A stretch of DNA of 64,000 bases from Hormoscilla sp. GM7CHS1pb (GTDB lineage: Bacteria; Cyanobacteriota; Cyanobacteriia; Cyanobacteriales; Desertifilaceae). The notes below the pieces were generated by a model, which was not told where the DNA came from, did no database searches, and worked only from the letters and a program-made list of their open reading frames with translations. Both the position numbers and the translations under genes were made by a program. Below are positions 38,458 to 48,478 of the stretch, in pieces (position 1 is the first letter of the stretch; every line of letters begins with the position of its first letter). The stretch covers positions 744,001 through 808,000 of the forward strand of contig JACONN010000002.1 of assembly GCA_014323675.1 (NCBI GenBank). Reading direction: 5' to 3'.

Positions 38458-40294
38458 ATGGGAAATTACAGCAAACGGATCAAAATAACCCTCTTGAGTA
38501 GCTTGTGTTTCTTGTTTTTAACTCTATGTGTAGGAAGCTTATTTTTGCCTCACAGAGAAGCACTAACTTATGATGAGAGGTTTTACTATGAGAGTGGCTT
38601 GGCTATTCTCTCAGGTAAACCATCTGAAGTGGGGAAACAAGGAGTTGCCGCTCGTAATATTATGCCTGCTTTAGCTTTAAATGCTTCAGTTGGCGAAGCT
38701 ATTCCCGAAAAAATCTTGTCAAAATTGGCAGAAGGAGGAGAAAGTTCTGAAGATTCCATATTTTATGAAGATTCCATACTTCACAATAATAATCGGGAAG
38801 CTCGGATATATGTGGGAAAGTTAGCAACCATTTTTGTATCTTTGATTGCGGCAATTTATGTATTTATATGGTCTCGGGAACTCTATGGCTTGCACGCGGG
38901 TTTTCTCTCCCTAATTTTATACATACTCGACCCTAATATAATTGCTCATTCCCGTTTAGTTCATCAAGACATATTGGGTGCTTGTTCCGTATTTGTTGCC
39001 ACTTACTATTTCTGGAGAGTCTTAAAATATGGGGGACGCAAAAATACAATCTTGAGCATCATTACTTTTGGAATTGCTCAAATAACACGCTATACGGCAA
39101 TCTTTTTGGTGCCCATATATTTACTACTAACTCTCGGATTTCATAGTTCAACTATTATCAATCTAATTCGAGGCAGAGACTGGAAAAACATTACTACAAA
39201 GATTGTCAATTTCGGCAAGTTTACTATGGCCTGTTTGCTTGCTACAATCTTGATTATAAATATTGGTCTTTCCTTTGATAAGACCTTTACAAAACTAGGG
39301 GATTATGATTTTGCCAGTAAAAGCTTTTATTTCTCTGCAATCTCAGCCACTATTAAAAGAATTACCCGTACCACTTCCCTATGCTTACCTCAGTGGTCTA
39401 GACTTTGGTAAGTCTAAGCAAGAAACAGGTTTTGGTAGTGGTCCTTCTTATCTTATGGGTAGATTAGGCTTAAAGAATGGTGAAAGAAGTCCCGATCCAT
39501 ACGATTTTAAGGGGTTTAAGGGGTTTAAGGAATATTACTTAATTGCTTTTCTTTACAAAGTCCCAATTGCAACTCAATTACTTATAATACTAGCCATTTG
39601 GTGCTTAATTCGAGATAGAAAAGAAATCAAGTTTTGGCAGAATGAAGCTTTCTTACTATTGCCTTTTTTCTTCTATTTTTGTACTCTCAGTTTGACAGCT
39701 TCTCAGCTAGGTATTCGCTACATACTGATGATTTTTCCTTTTCTCTTTGTTGTAGCTAGTAGAGTCACAGTATTTGGAGAAGAAGCAAAAGCTAGGACTC
39801 GTGTCTTAGTAGTCAGTATGGTTGCTTATTTACTAATTTCTAATCTGTCTTATTTTCCTCACTACGTATCATATTTTAATGAATTTCTATTAGATAGGAA
39901 AATGGGCTATACAATTCTGGCGGATTCAAACTTAGACTGGGGTCAAGATGTAGTTTATGTAGTAAATTATCTTCAAAAGAATCCCGAAATAAAATATGTA
40001 AGAGATTTTAACCCAATGACCAGAAAATTGTTGGAGAATGAAATTAAGACTGACCAAATCTTTAACATTCAGCAACCTCAAGTAGGATTGGTGACATTGG
40101 GAGCAAATATGTTGGTTGGCATAGCAGAAGATCCAAAATTGGCCCAATTTACCAAATTTCTTAGAGACAATCTCAAACCTGTTGGTCGTATAGCTTACAG
40201 TTATTTAGTGTTCGATATTCGGGCTCAAGACTTGGCTAAATTTGCAGAGAGTAGCACGCAGACTATAAGTGTTGAATCTAGCGACAAGACTTGA
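38458..40294 (+). pseudogene. GT39-like membrane glycosyltransferase, one frameshift
   Basis: A polytopic protein of about 610 residues when restored. The first frame (38458-39411) has an N-terminal membrane segment, the periplasmic acidic motif YDERFYYESG (the D/E pair used by PMT/ArnT-type enzymes) and about six membrane helices. The second frame (to 40294) joins at SKSFISLQSQPLLKELPVPLPYAYL and contains GYTILADSNLDWGQD, conserved in these proteins. One extra T in agcttttattt (about 39325) accounts for the shift. Such enzymes transfer sugars from polyprenyl-phosphate donors to proteins or lipids on the outer face. The downstream GT2 could make the donor. Confidence 0.8.
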
Positions 40295-40365
40295 CGATAC
40301 TAGGCAGATTGACTCCAAGATCGTGCGATCGCTTCAACAGAAAAGTTACTAAAGGATAATTATCC

Positions 40366-41055
40366 ATGAACTCTCTAGTTAATTCAAAAGCAAATTCAAA
40401 ACTTAAAATAACCATTTTGCTAATAATTAGCGTCTCCATTATTGCTACCACGGTAGGAATTATGCTCTTGGGAGGTATTGACGAAGCTAGGATTCAATCT
40501 TACATAGAAAAAGCTGGTATTTGGTCGCCAATTATTTATATCGTCTTATACACCATAGCAACCCTATTTGTTTTACCATCCACTCCCCTTAACATGAGCG
40601 GCGGTGCAATTTTCGGGTTCTGGTTAGGCACACTCTGGACCCTAATTGCAGCAGTTATGGCAGCGGTAATTGCATTTGTTTTTACCCGCACCGTAGGACG
40701 GGAATTTATTGCCAATAAATTAGCAGGACGTTGGGAGCAAATCGATATAGAAGTAGCTCAAGGTGGTCTATTTTATATATTTGCCATCCGACTGCAAGCA
40801 ATCATTCCCTACGCAATAGTTAACTTTGCAGCTGGTTTGACTTCTATTAGTTTTCGGGACTACCTGCTAGGAACTATTCTCGGTACAGTCCCAGGTATCC
40901 TTCCCTTTGTGATGATGGGTTCTGGATTGCAATCTTTGCAAAGGGGAAACATTGTTCCTCTGATCTCTGCTTTGACCTTGACGGGGATACTAATTGGCGG
41001 TTCTGCTTGGTATCGCCATCGACGACAATCTGTTTCCCAAAATATACAATATTAA
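40366..41055 (+). CDS. TVP38/TMEM64 (VTT-domain) membrane protein
   Basis: A 229-residue integral membrane protein of the DedA/VTT superfamily. It has an N-terminal helix, YTIATLFVLPSTPLNMSGGA with the conserved F/P-x-P-x-S-x-L-x-x-x-G-G pattern, then FGFWLGTLWTLIA, VGREF and GILPFVMMGS with amphipathic re-entrant segments. VTT proteins are implicated in lipid or polyprenyl-phosphate scrambling. That would fit a neighbourhood of membrane glycosyltransferases. The gene is intact, and its end lies 49 bp before the GT2 start. Confidence 0.9.
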   Translation: MNSLVNSKANSKLKITILLIISVSIIATTVGIMLLGGIDEARIQSYIEKAGIWSPIIYIVLYTIATLFVLPSTPLNMSGGAIFGFWLGTLWTLIAAVMAAVIAFVFTRTVGREFIANKLAGRWEQIDIEVAQGGLFYIFAIRLQAIIPYAIVNFAAGLTSISFRDYLLGTILGTVPGILPFVMMGSGLQSLQRGNIVPLISALTLTGILIGGSAWYRHRRQSVSQNIQY

Positions 41056-41104
41056 TCTAGACTTTAAGACTGTGGATTTAACAGCCAAAACGAGAATTGA
41101 ACCT

Positions 41105-42109
41105 ATGGAGCTATACTCTAGTAAAGTGGAACTGTCTATTGTTATTCCCTTCTATAACGAGGAAGCAAATATTGACTGTCTATTCGATCGCCTGAGAAAA
41201 GTCTTGGACGATTTACAGATGTCCTATGAGATTGTTTGCGTCAATGACGGTAGTCAGGATCGCACCCTGGAAAAATTATTAGAGTGTCATCAAGTAAACT
41301 CTAATATTAAAATAGTGAACCTCTCTCGTAACTTTGGCAAAGAAATTGCTTTAACCGCAGGCATAAATTATACTAAGGGGGCAGCTGTTGTGCCGATGGA
41401 TGCTGACTTACAAGATCCTCCAGAGTTAATAAAGCAGCTAGTCGCCAAGTGGCGCGAAGGATATGATGTGGTGTATGCAACCAGGCGATCGCGCCAAGGG
41501 GAAAGTTGGCTGAAACGGCTGACAGCAGGCAGTTTCTATAAAGTTATCGGACTTATGAGCCAAGTCTCTATTCCTGCCAACACGGGAGATTTCCGTTTGC
41601 TAGATCGCCGAGTGGTTGATGCTCTCAAACAGTTACCAGAACGCACGCGCTTCATGAAGGGGTTATTTGCCTGGGTTGGCTTCAAGCAAACCTCTGTATT
41701 GTTCGATCGCGATCCACGCCACGAAGGGAAAACGACTTGGAACTACTGGAAGCTCTGGAATTTTGCGGTGGGGGGCATTATTTCTTTTAGCCTGCTCCCG
41801 CTAAAGATTTGGGTTTACATTGGCTTAGTTATAGCACTAATTGCTCTTACCTTTGCTTTTTTCTTGATAATACAGACCCTAGTTATGGGTATTGATGTTC
41901 CTGGCTATGCTTCTTTGATGGTGTCAGTCCTGTTTCTTGGAGGTATTCAACTACTTACACTTGGTATCTTGGGAGAATATCTAGGACGAATCTATGAGGA
42001 AGTAAAAGGGCGTCCCCTCTATCTAGTGCAAGATATTTATGGTTTCACACCTGAAGGATTTAGCGATATTGAAATTAAAAACGCAGTACTAAGTAGATTA
42101 AGTAGATAG
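41105..42109 (+). CDS. GtrB/DPM1-like family 2 glycosyltransferase
   Basis: A 334-residue enzyme. The GT-A domain begins LSIVIPFYNEEANIDCLFDRL, followed by EIVCVNDGSQDRTLEKL, KIVNLSRNFGKEIALTAGI and the metal-binding DADLQDPPELI. Two C-terminal membrane helices (KIWVYIGLVIALIALTFAFF, VLFLGGIQLLTLGILGEYLG) anchor it, as in GtrB-type polyprenyl-phosphate glucosyl- or mannosyl-transferases. It likely makes the lipid-linked sugar used by the flanking GT39-like proteins. I use the ATG at 41105, since the longer frame overlaps the VTT gene. Confidence 0.92.
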   Translation: MELYSSKVELSIVIPFYNEEANIDCLFDRLRKVLDDLQMSYEIVCVNDGSQDRTLEKLLECHQVNSNIKIVNLSRNFGKEIALTAGINYTKGAAVVPMDADLQDPPELIKQLVAKWREGYDVVYATRRSRQGESWLKRLTAGSFYKVIGLMSQVSIPANTGDFRLLDRRVVDALKQLPERTRFMKGLFAWVGFKQTSVLFDRDPRHEGKTTWNYWKLWNFAVGGIISFSLLPLKIWVYIGLVIALIALTFAFFLIIQTLVMGIDVPGYASLMVSVLFLGGIQLLTLGILGEYLGRIYEEVKGRPLYLVQDIYGFTPEGFSDIEIKNAVLSRLSR

Positions 42110-42289
42110 AGAATGGGTGCAGGGAGCATCTCAATTTTGCCATTATCTCCCGAGGCTAAGTCGGCGTTGCCTGCACTTCGCGTATAGCGCATAAGCTGAC
42201 CGCTGACAGCTGACCGCTTGCTGCTACAATGAACGATGCAGAACAGCTTAATTCAGGCATAATATTACGATCCAGTAAATTTTGGCAAC

Positions 42290-43894
42290 ATGAAAAATTT
42301 TATTCTTGACTCAGACTCTAACCAAGGTAGAGTTTACTCTAACTTAGGCTTAGTTATCTGCATCTTGGCTATTTTATCACTCCACCTAATTAAAATTAAC
42401 CAAGACCCTCAAGGGATCTATATTGATGAAGCCTCAATTGGTCTTAATGCAGCTACTATAGCTGAAACAGGATATGACGAACATGGTAAATTTTTGCCGT
42501 TGTTCTTTAAAGCATTTGGCGAATATAAGAATCCTATCTATATATATCTTTCAGCTCTAATATTTAAACTTGCTGGAGTATCAGTTTTTAACCTAAGGCT
42601 GACCAGCTTTATCTTTTTTGCTTTAGCCCTAATTGCTATTCTACAACTTATACGACAAGTTTTTAGAAAAAACATCATAATTCAATTCTATATTGTTATC
42701 GCTTTTGGCTCATTGCCTTGGTTTTTTAATCTATCTCGGATTGGCTTTGAAGTAATATCTCAGCTAACTATTATTGTCTTAGCTCTAGTTTTTATTCAGC
42801 GTACTTTCAACGAAACAAATTATCCTCGTTGGTGGTTAATTAATCCAGCTTTCTCAGGCTTTTTTTTGGGTCTTTCTATCTACTCTTATTCCACATCGCG
42901 GCTTCTTTCCCTCTTAATGATAGATAGCCTCATAGCAATCTATATTGCCAAAAACTTTTCCCGAAAAAGTAAAGTAATCTCAACTGGTAGTATTCTATTA
43001 GGTTCCTATAGCTTGACGATTTTGCCTTACCTGTTGTTTCTACTTAACAATCCCGGTGCGTTAGCGAATCGATTTCGCCAAATCAGCTACCTCTTTAATG
43101 AATCTCTTTCACTATTTGATAAAGTTGGTAAATTCTTAATTAACTACATCTCCTATTTAACTCCGCATTTTCTCTTGTTCAAAGGAGACCCTAACTTGAG
43201 ACATCATACTGGTTATGGTGGGGAAATAACAATAGGAGTTTTTGTCTTCTTTATGATTGGGTTGCTATTTATATTGTTCAAGCGAAAGATATTGTCTGAT
43301 AGCTTTGTAGCATTTATTTGTATTAACCTTTTTCTTTCTCCTCTAGCAGCAGCTTTAACCACAGATAAATTTCATTCTCTCCGTTCTCTTTTACTAGGTC
43401 TATTCATTTTTGTAATTTCCTGTTACGGTGTCGAGATACTTATACAAAAAAATAATTATTATATTAAAACCACAAGTAAAAAAACGATAACAATAATTCT
43501 GACTATTTTAATAAGTTTTATTCTGCTTTTTCAGTCTATTTTATATCTACAAGATTACTTTATAGTTTATCCCAAGAAAAGTATTAACTATTTTCAAAGT
43601 TATGGGTTTGATGATGTTTTAGAAACTGTGGCCGAAAATCATCCGAATTACCTCGTCATTCTTGGTTATCAGGTTTATGTCCTATATGAGTTTTACCAAA
43701 AAATTCATAATTATCCTCAACTAGACCATGTTAATGTATCTTATGAAGAAGAATTTGTTCGTAAAAATAGATGTGTGATTTATTTACCTCAAAATGGATA
43801 TCAAGAATTTTTAGATAAGTTTACTGGTATCTATTCAGTTATTTGGGAAGTAGATAATCCGGATTACTTCGCTAAGTTAAGATGCTACCGCTAA
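42290..43894 (+). CDS. GT39-like polytopic membrane protein
   Basis: A 534-residue protein with about ten membrane helices. The first periplasmic loop has YIDEASIGLNAATIAETGYD, whose D-E pair matches the catalytic position of dolichyl/undecaprenyl-phosphate-sugar:acceptor transferases. FKAFGEYKNPIYIYL follows. The C-terminal part is soluble. Base composition is clearly more AT-rich than flanking genes (lysine, asparagine and isoleucine codons), hinting at transfer. The acceptor is unknown. It follows the GT2 after 180 bp that contain only a small inverted repeat. Confidence 0.75.
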   Translation: MKNFILDSDSNQGRVYSNLGLVICILAILSLHLIKINQDPQGIYIDEASIGLNAATIAETGYDEHGKFLPLFFKAFGEYKNPIYIYLSALIFKLAGVSVFNLRLTSFIFFALALIAILQLIRQVFRKNIIIQFYIVIAFGSLPWFFNLSRIGFEVISQLTIIVLALVFIQRTFNETNYPRWWLINPAFSGFFLGLSIYSYSTSRLLSLLMIDSLIAIYIAKNFSRKSKVISTGSILLGSYSLTILPYLLFLLNNPGALANRFRQISYLFNESLSLFDKVGKFLINYISYLTPHFLLFKGDPNLRHHTGYGGEITIGVFVFFMIGLLFILFKRKILSDSFVAFICINLFLSPLAAALTTDKFHSLRSLLLGLFIFVISCYGVEILIQKNNYYIKTTSKKTITIILTILISFILLFQSILYLQDYFIVYPKKSINYFQSYGFDDVLETVAENHPNYLVILGYQVYVLYEFYQKIHNYPQLDHVNVSYEEEFVRKNRCVIYLPQNGYQEFLDKFTGIYSVIWEVDNPDYFAKLRCYR

Positions 43895-43939
43895 ATATAT
43901 AATATTAAGAAGCATTAATATCTCCTTGATAATTGAATT

Positions 43940-45337
43940 ATGAAGAATGTCTTATCAGAACAATTGCCCTTTCTCAAAGTTATTCAAGATATGCGATTGT
44001 TCTTGTTTATTTGGGGAGGTCAACTCTTTGCTGCTACTGGATCTGCTATAACGAGCTTTTCCATGAACGTTTGGGTTTATGAGCGCACGGAATCTGCAAT
44101 TCAATTTGCGTTGATTAGTGTTTTTGCTACCCTTCCCTTCGTGTTGCTCGCTCCTGTAGTTGGAATTGTAACCGACCGGTGGAACCGCCGTTGGATTATG
44201 GTAATTAGCGATCTGTGTGCTACGTTGGGGATTTTTGCTTTAGCTTTATTAGTTCTATACAGTCAACTAGCAATCTGGCATATCTATCTTTTTAACGCCC
44301 TGGAAGGGACTTGTGCCGCGTTTCAAAGCACTGCCCTCTATGCATCCATTAGTTTGTTAGTATCAAAACAAGATCGGAGTCGAGCTAATGGTTTAATGAG
44401 TTTTTTAATCGGTATGGCGAGAATCTTGGGACCGCTTCTCGGTGCAGTGTTTCTTGACTGGATTAATGTCCAAGGCGTACTGTTTTTACAGCTTGTTTGC
44501 CTTGTAATTGGCATTTTGCCCCTTTTGGTAATTGCCTTTCCCGAGATGAAAACAGAGGAGAGCGCCATTGAAAGTTCTTTGATGGCAGATCTGATATCCG
44601 GTCTAAAGTATCTCAAAACTTATCCTGGTTTAATTGGATTACTGCTAATTTCGAGCTTTACCTTTTTTCAAATGGGTTCGATTAATGTCATCACAACTCC
44701 TTTAGTAATAACAGTCGCTTCCCATGATATTTTGGGCCGCATTCTGTCCTGTTTTGGGGCAGGTACTATAATTGGTAGCTTGGCGATCGCCTTTTTGGGA
44801 AGCCCCGAGCGCTACATGAAGGCGATTTATAGCTGTACGATCGTGAATGGAATGTTGCTCGTGTTTGCGGGTTGGTCGTCATCTCTGGTTGTTTTTACCA
44901 TTAGTGTTACCCTATTTACCCTAATTCGCCCGGTGCTTTATACTTTCACCCAAACTCTTTTGCAAAATAAAGTTGACCCCAGTTTCCAAGGTCGAGTATT
45001 TTCATTAAAGTCGGCATTAGATGCGATCGCAGTACCTGCGGGTTTTGTAATTGTCGGACCCCTAGCAGAGAAAGTTTTTGAACCCATGATGATGTCAGAT
45101 AGTCTTTGGGCCAACCGGATTGGCACTTTCATTGGCATGGGGGTTGGTCGCGGTATGGGGCTTTTACTGATACTATTAGGCGCAATGAGTTTGTTAGTAA
45201 CTCTGTTCGCCAGTTGGTATCCCCGCTTGCGATTACTAGAAACAGAGTTGCCCGATGCTGTAGATATTGAAGACTTGAGAGTTGAACCAGAACTCAAGGA
45301 ATCGACAACTATTGACAATGCTTCCCTAGCGAATTAA
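43940..45337 (+). CDS. MFS transporter (enterobactin exporter-like)
   Basis: A 465-residue protein with 12 predicted membrane helices. The typical MFS loop 2-3 motif is APVVGIVTDRWNRRWIMVISD (about residues 72-92). The family (EntS/MFS_3 type) often exports siderophores, macrolides or peptides. The C-terminus is acidic and soluble. It ends 4 bp before the GT4 start, so the two genes are translationally close. With the nearby megasynthase it is a candidate exporter, though the GT4 linkage suggests a glycan role too. Confidence 0.88.
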   Translation: MKNVLSEQLPFLKVIQDMRLFLFIWGGQLFAATGSAITSFSMNVWVYERTESAIQFALISVFATLPFVLLAPVVGIVTDRWNRRWIMVISDLCATLGIFALALLVLYSQLAIWHIYLFNALEGTCAAFQSTALYASISLLVSKQDRSRANGLMSFLIGMARILGPLLGAVFLDWINVQGVLFLQLVCLVIGILPLLVIAFPEMKTEESAIESSLMADLISGLKYLKTYPGLIGLLLISSFTFFQMGSINVITTPLVITVASHDILGRILSCFGAGTIIGSLAIAFLGSPERYMKAIYSCTIVNGMLLVFAGWSSSLVVFTISVTLFTLIRPVLYTFTQTLLQNKVDPSFQGRVFSLKSALDAIAVPAGFVIVGPLAEKVFEPMMMSDSLWANRIGTFIGMGVGRGMGLLLILLGAMSLLVTLFASWYPRLRLLETELPDAVDIEDLRVEPELKESTTIDNASLAN

Positions 45338-45341
45338 TAAT

Positions 45342-46592
45342 ATGAAAATAGCCTTTGCTGATTATCCTTACATACCAGCAGAACCACCAAAATCAGGAGC
45401 TGTTCGTCTCGTTTCCTATGCCTTAGCTCGCCGTTTAGTTCAGCTAGGGCATGAAGTGCTTTTTTATGGTGCGAAAGCAGCCCATCATCAAACCGATGAA
45501 TCTGTAGAAGAAGGTATTCGGTATCGGAGAATCACTGCCTCCTGGATTGATTCGGTGTTAGAACCTCTTAACTACCTCGATGAGTGGAATTTATCGAATC
45601 CTCAACGTCCATTCTACGCTTCAAAATGGTTTTACTGCGGTGCATATAAAAAAATGGTTCGCGATATGCAGCAACAGCAGTGTGACGTGATTCACCTGCA
45701 TGTTGCCTTTCAATTTGTGCCGCTGATGCGTGCTTTTAATCCTCAAGCAAAAATAATTTTCCATGCTCACAGCGAATTACTACCGCAGTTCGATATAGCA
45801 TTCGTAGAACATTGTCTCAGTTCAGCGGATTTAGTTCTCGGATGCAGCGATTATATTACTAATCAAGTCCGACAATATTTGCCACACATTCCCTGTCAAA
45901 CTCTTTACAATGGTGTGGATATACATCGCTTTATCGTTTCAGATCGATCGGATTTTTCTCCCACGGTTCGCGAATCAACTCCCAAACAAATCCTCTTTGT
46001 TGGCAGAATATCGCCGGAAAAAGGCGTTCATGTCTTAATCGATGCTTTTAACCGAGTTGTGTCTCGTTATCCCAACGTAGAGCTTAAAATAGTGGGTCCA
46101 GAAAATGCAGTGCTACTCTGGTATATTCCGAACAGACAAGACCCAAAAGTGCGATCGCTCATGCCCTATTTTCGCGGCAAATATCGCCAGTTATTGCAAC
46201 AGCAAATATCTAAAAATGCCGCTAATAAGGTCTTTTTTATCGGAAAAGTTCCCCACGCAGAGATTATCCAATATTATCAACAAGCAGATATATTCGTCTT
46301 TCCTTCAGTTTGGCAAGAACCGTTTGGAATGCCCGTTGTGGAAGCCATGACAATGGAATTGCCGACGATCGCGACTCAAGGGGGAGCTTTTCCAGAAATT
46401 GTAGAAGAGGGAAAAACCGCTCTATTAGTTGAAAGAGGTGACGCTAATGCTTTAGCTGAGGCGATTTTACGCCTTCTGAGGGAAGAAAATCTCAGTCAAG
46501 AAATGGGAAAAGCTGGACGTAAAAGGCTTGAGGAAAACTTTTCCTGGGAACAATTGAGTCAAAAATTATTGGCTGAGTATCAAAAGCTGTAA
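45342..46592 (+). CDS. Family 4 glycosyltransferase
   Basis: A 416-residue GT-B enzyme. The N-terminal domain has AEPPKSGAVRLVSYALARRL and DVIHLHVAFQFVPLMRAF. The C-terminal nucleotide-sugar domain has ILFVGRISPEKGVHVLIDAF (276-300 region) and the E-x7-E signature in PSVWQEPFGMPVVEAMTMEL, then LLVERGDANALAEAI. It probably uses a UDP- or GDP-sugar. It is closely linked to the preceding MFS gene. Confidence 0.92.
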   Translation: MKIAFADYPYIPAEPPKSGAVRLVSYALARRLVQLGHEVLFYGAKAAHHQTDESVEEGIRYRRITASWIDSVLEPLNYLDEWNLSNPQRPFYASKWFYCGAYKKMVRDMQQQQCDVIHLHVAFQFVPLMRAFNPQAKIIFHAHSELLPQFDIAFVEHCLSSADLVLGCSDYITNQVRQYLPHIPCQTLYNGVDIHRFIVSDRSDFSPTVRESTPKQILFVGRISPEKGVHVLIDAFNRVVSRYPNVELKIVGPENAVLLWYIPNRQDPKVRSLMPYFRGKYRQLLQQQISKNAANKVFFIGKVPHAEIIQYYQQADIFVFPSVWQEPFGMPVVEAMTMELPTIATQGGAFPEIVEEGKTALLVERGDANALAEAILRLLREENLSQEMGKAGRKRLEENFSWEQLSQKLLAEYQKL

Positions 46593-46777
46593 AAAATCCC
46601 GATTTTTAGTTAATATCATGTGCGGATAATTAGCGCTCAAAAACCTTATAGCTGCCCTCTGCCTTACTTTCGCGTATTCAATTTAACCAGACACGATCTA
46701 ACATCAGAGGGGAGAAATAGGAAATATCAATACTTGTTCCCCTCTTCAATTCAGCTAATCTTGCAATTTCTTAAACC

Positions 46778-46931
46778 TTAACCGTAGTTTTTTTGTTCAC
46801 ACTCCTTGTAGTAATCATTGACAGGAATTAGCGAATATTTAAAACGATCGCCGCTTTCTGTTGGTACAATACTATCTTCGGAAACATATTTAATCAAGTC
46901 GCTAGCATCGCGACTCAGGGTTTGACACAAC
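46778..46931 (-). pseudogene. Short C-terminal gene fragment within a 409-bp intergenic region
   Basis: On the minus strand 50 codons read LCQTLSRDASDLIKYVSEDS and continue to a stop at 46778, with protein-like character but no start or ribosome site. It looks like the tail of a lost gene. Nothing else was found in 46593-47001 except a promoterless AT-rich stretch before the IDO-like gene. Confidence 0.4.
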
Positions 46932-47001
46932 TAATAAAAATGGTAGAATCAAAGGATGTAGTCAAAGCGCCGTTAGAACTTCTAAAAGAGATGATGAGAA
47001 G

Positions 47002-47580
47002 ATGAATAATTATCAAATTATTCCTGCGCGTAAAGTCCTTGACAACGCCATGGAAATCAATAAGCTTTTAGGTCATGAAAATCTAGGTTTTTTATCAGAT
47101 ACTCACGGTTTTATTCCTACTACAGTACCAAAACTTGCTCTGTCTTCAACTCATAAAATTTGGGATGATTTAGCTGCTGAATTACCCGATTTGTGTCGAA
47201 AACTACAAGTCCGTCAGTGCTTAGACCAAATGCCAATCTTGATGGCAGATGAAAAGCACCTTCCCGATGACATGGTATTGAGGGCTTCAGCCATTATTAG
47301 TGCCTTTGCCCATGCTTACTACTATGTCGATTTAGACCTTCCCTCTGGACTACCGGCAGCCATCGAACAGCCGTGGCGGGAAATTGCTCGACGCCTGCAG
47401 CGTCATGAAGCCCACATGTCCTACATAGACATGTCAACCTATAATTGGCGTTTACTCGATCTGAACGCGCCTAATCCCGTGCGGGTAGAAAACCTCAAAC
47501 TCCTGATTCCAATCTGGGGCAACGAAGAGGAACGCATTTTCCTCGGTAGTACCATTGAAATTCAAGCTCAGTTCCCTTAA
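47002..47580 (+). CDS. Indoleamine 2,3-dioxygenase-like protein, N-terminal half only
   Basis: A 192-residue protein matching the first half of IDO/PrnB-type heme dioxygenases: GFLSDTHGFIPTTVPKLAL, WDDLAAELPDLCRKLQVRQC, LRASAIISAFAHAYYYVDL, PWREIARRL, MSYIDMSTYNWRL and LKLLIPIWGNEEERIF. IDO-family proteins are about 370-400 residues, and the proximal heme histidine lies in the second half, which is absent here. The stop codon overlaps the next start (taatg), so translation is coupled to the PhyH oxygenase. Either this is a decayed gene fused by deletion to its neighbour, or a half-size protein with a different role. The acidic/aromatic core is intact, with no frameshifts. Confidence 0.7.
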   Translation: MNNYQIIPARKVLDNAMEINKLLGHENLGFLSDTHGFIPTTVPKLALSSTHKIWDDLAAELPDLCRKLQVRQCLDQMPILMADEKHLPDDMVLRASAIISAFAHAYYYVDLDLPSGLPAAIEQPWREIARRLQRHEAHMSYIDMSTYNWRLLDLNAPNPVRVENLKLLIPIWGNEEERIFLGSTIEIQAQFP

Positions 47581-48428
47581 TGGAGGAATATGCTGAGGTT
47601 TTAAATCGTCTTGCTCAGGATCTCTATACCCAAGGAAAAATTTCCTCTCTATACGCTAATCTGCCTTTTGAAGAACGATTAATCGCCATTTACCAAGAGA
47701 GTGGGAAAGTTCACAGTCAATACTTTAATACCTCTTTACCCCCCGATGGATTTACAGAAGACACTCCCTATTGGGCAGGACAAAACCTATTTCAGACTTT
47801 ACGACATCCCCGTCTCTTAGACGCGATCGAGTCTATCATTGGCTCAGAAATCTGTGCCACTCCCATTCTCCATGTACGCATTAAACCCCCAGAAAATTTA
47901 ACACCTCGTGACGATCGCGGACACATCCAGCTTGATAAAACCCCCATTCACCAGGACAATGCAGGCATTCTTCCAGAAGCTGATGCAACGGATATGTTGA
48001 CGGTTTGGTTCCCCATGAATTATACAGATATGAAAAATGGCTGTTTGTGCGTTTGGCCTGGTAGTCATCATTTGGGATTGCTTCCCCATTGTATCGACCG
48101 AGGACGACCCCGCATTCCCACTGAATTTTTGAAGGAAATTGGCAAAGCTGTCCCTGTTCCTGTCAAACAAGGTGGAGTGTTATTGATGAATAAATGTACG
48201 GTTCACGCCTCCTATGCCAACAGAAGTGAAAAAATACGCTGGAGCTTCGACCTCCGTTATACTCCAACCCATCAACCGAAAGTACGTGATTTCTTCCCAG
48301 ATTTTATTGCTCGTAGTCGTCTCCATCCTGAAACAGAACTGAAAGATCCGATTCAATGGGATTTGCAATGGCAAGAAACTAGGCAAAAATTAGCAAAGAC
48401 CGGAACTCCTCAATTTCATCGCTGGTAG
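47580..48428 (+). CDS. Phytanoyl-CoA dioxygenase (PhyH) family oxygenase
   Basis: A 282-residue Fe(II)/2-oxoglutarate enzyme. The iron ligands are visible as H124-x-D126 (TPIHQDNAG) and His209 (NKCTVHASYAN), with the 2OG-binding Arg220 in KIRWSFDLRY. WPGSHHLGLLPH and TVWFPMNYTDMKNGCLCVWPG are typical of the family. These enzymes hydroxylate or halogenate small molecules, often in natural-product pathways. Translationally coupled to the IDO-like half protein, it may act on an amino-acid-derived substrate. The start at 47580 is set by the 1-base overlap with the preceding stop. Confidence 0.9.
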   Translation: MEEYAEVLNRLAQDLYTQGKISSLYANLPFEERLIAIYQESGKVHSQYFNTSLPPDGFTEDTPYWAGQNLFQTLRHPRLLDAIESIIGSEICATPILHVRIKPPENLTPRDDRGHIQLDKTPIHQDNAGILPEADATDMLTVWFPMNYTDMKNGCLCVWPGSHHLGLLPHCIDRGRPRIPTEFLKEIGKAVPVPVKQGGVLLMNKCTVHASYANRSEKIRWSFDLRYTPTHQPKVRDFFPDFIARSRLHPETELKDPIQWDLQWQETRQKLAKTGTPQFHRW

Positions 48429-48478
48429 GTCTTTAACCTTTGGATTGCACCTAAATTTGATTTAATTCTTTAACAATT

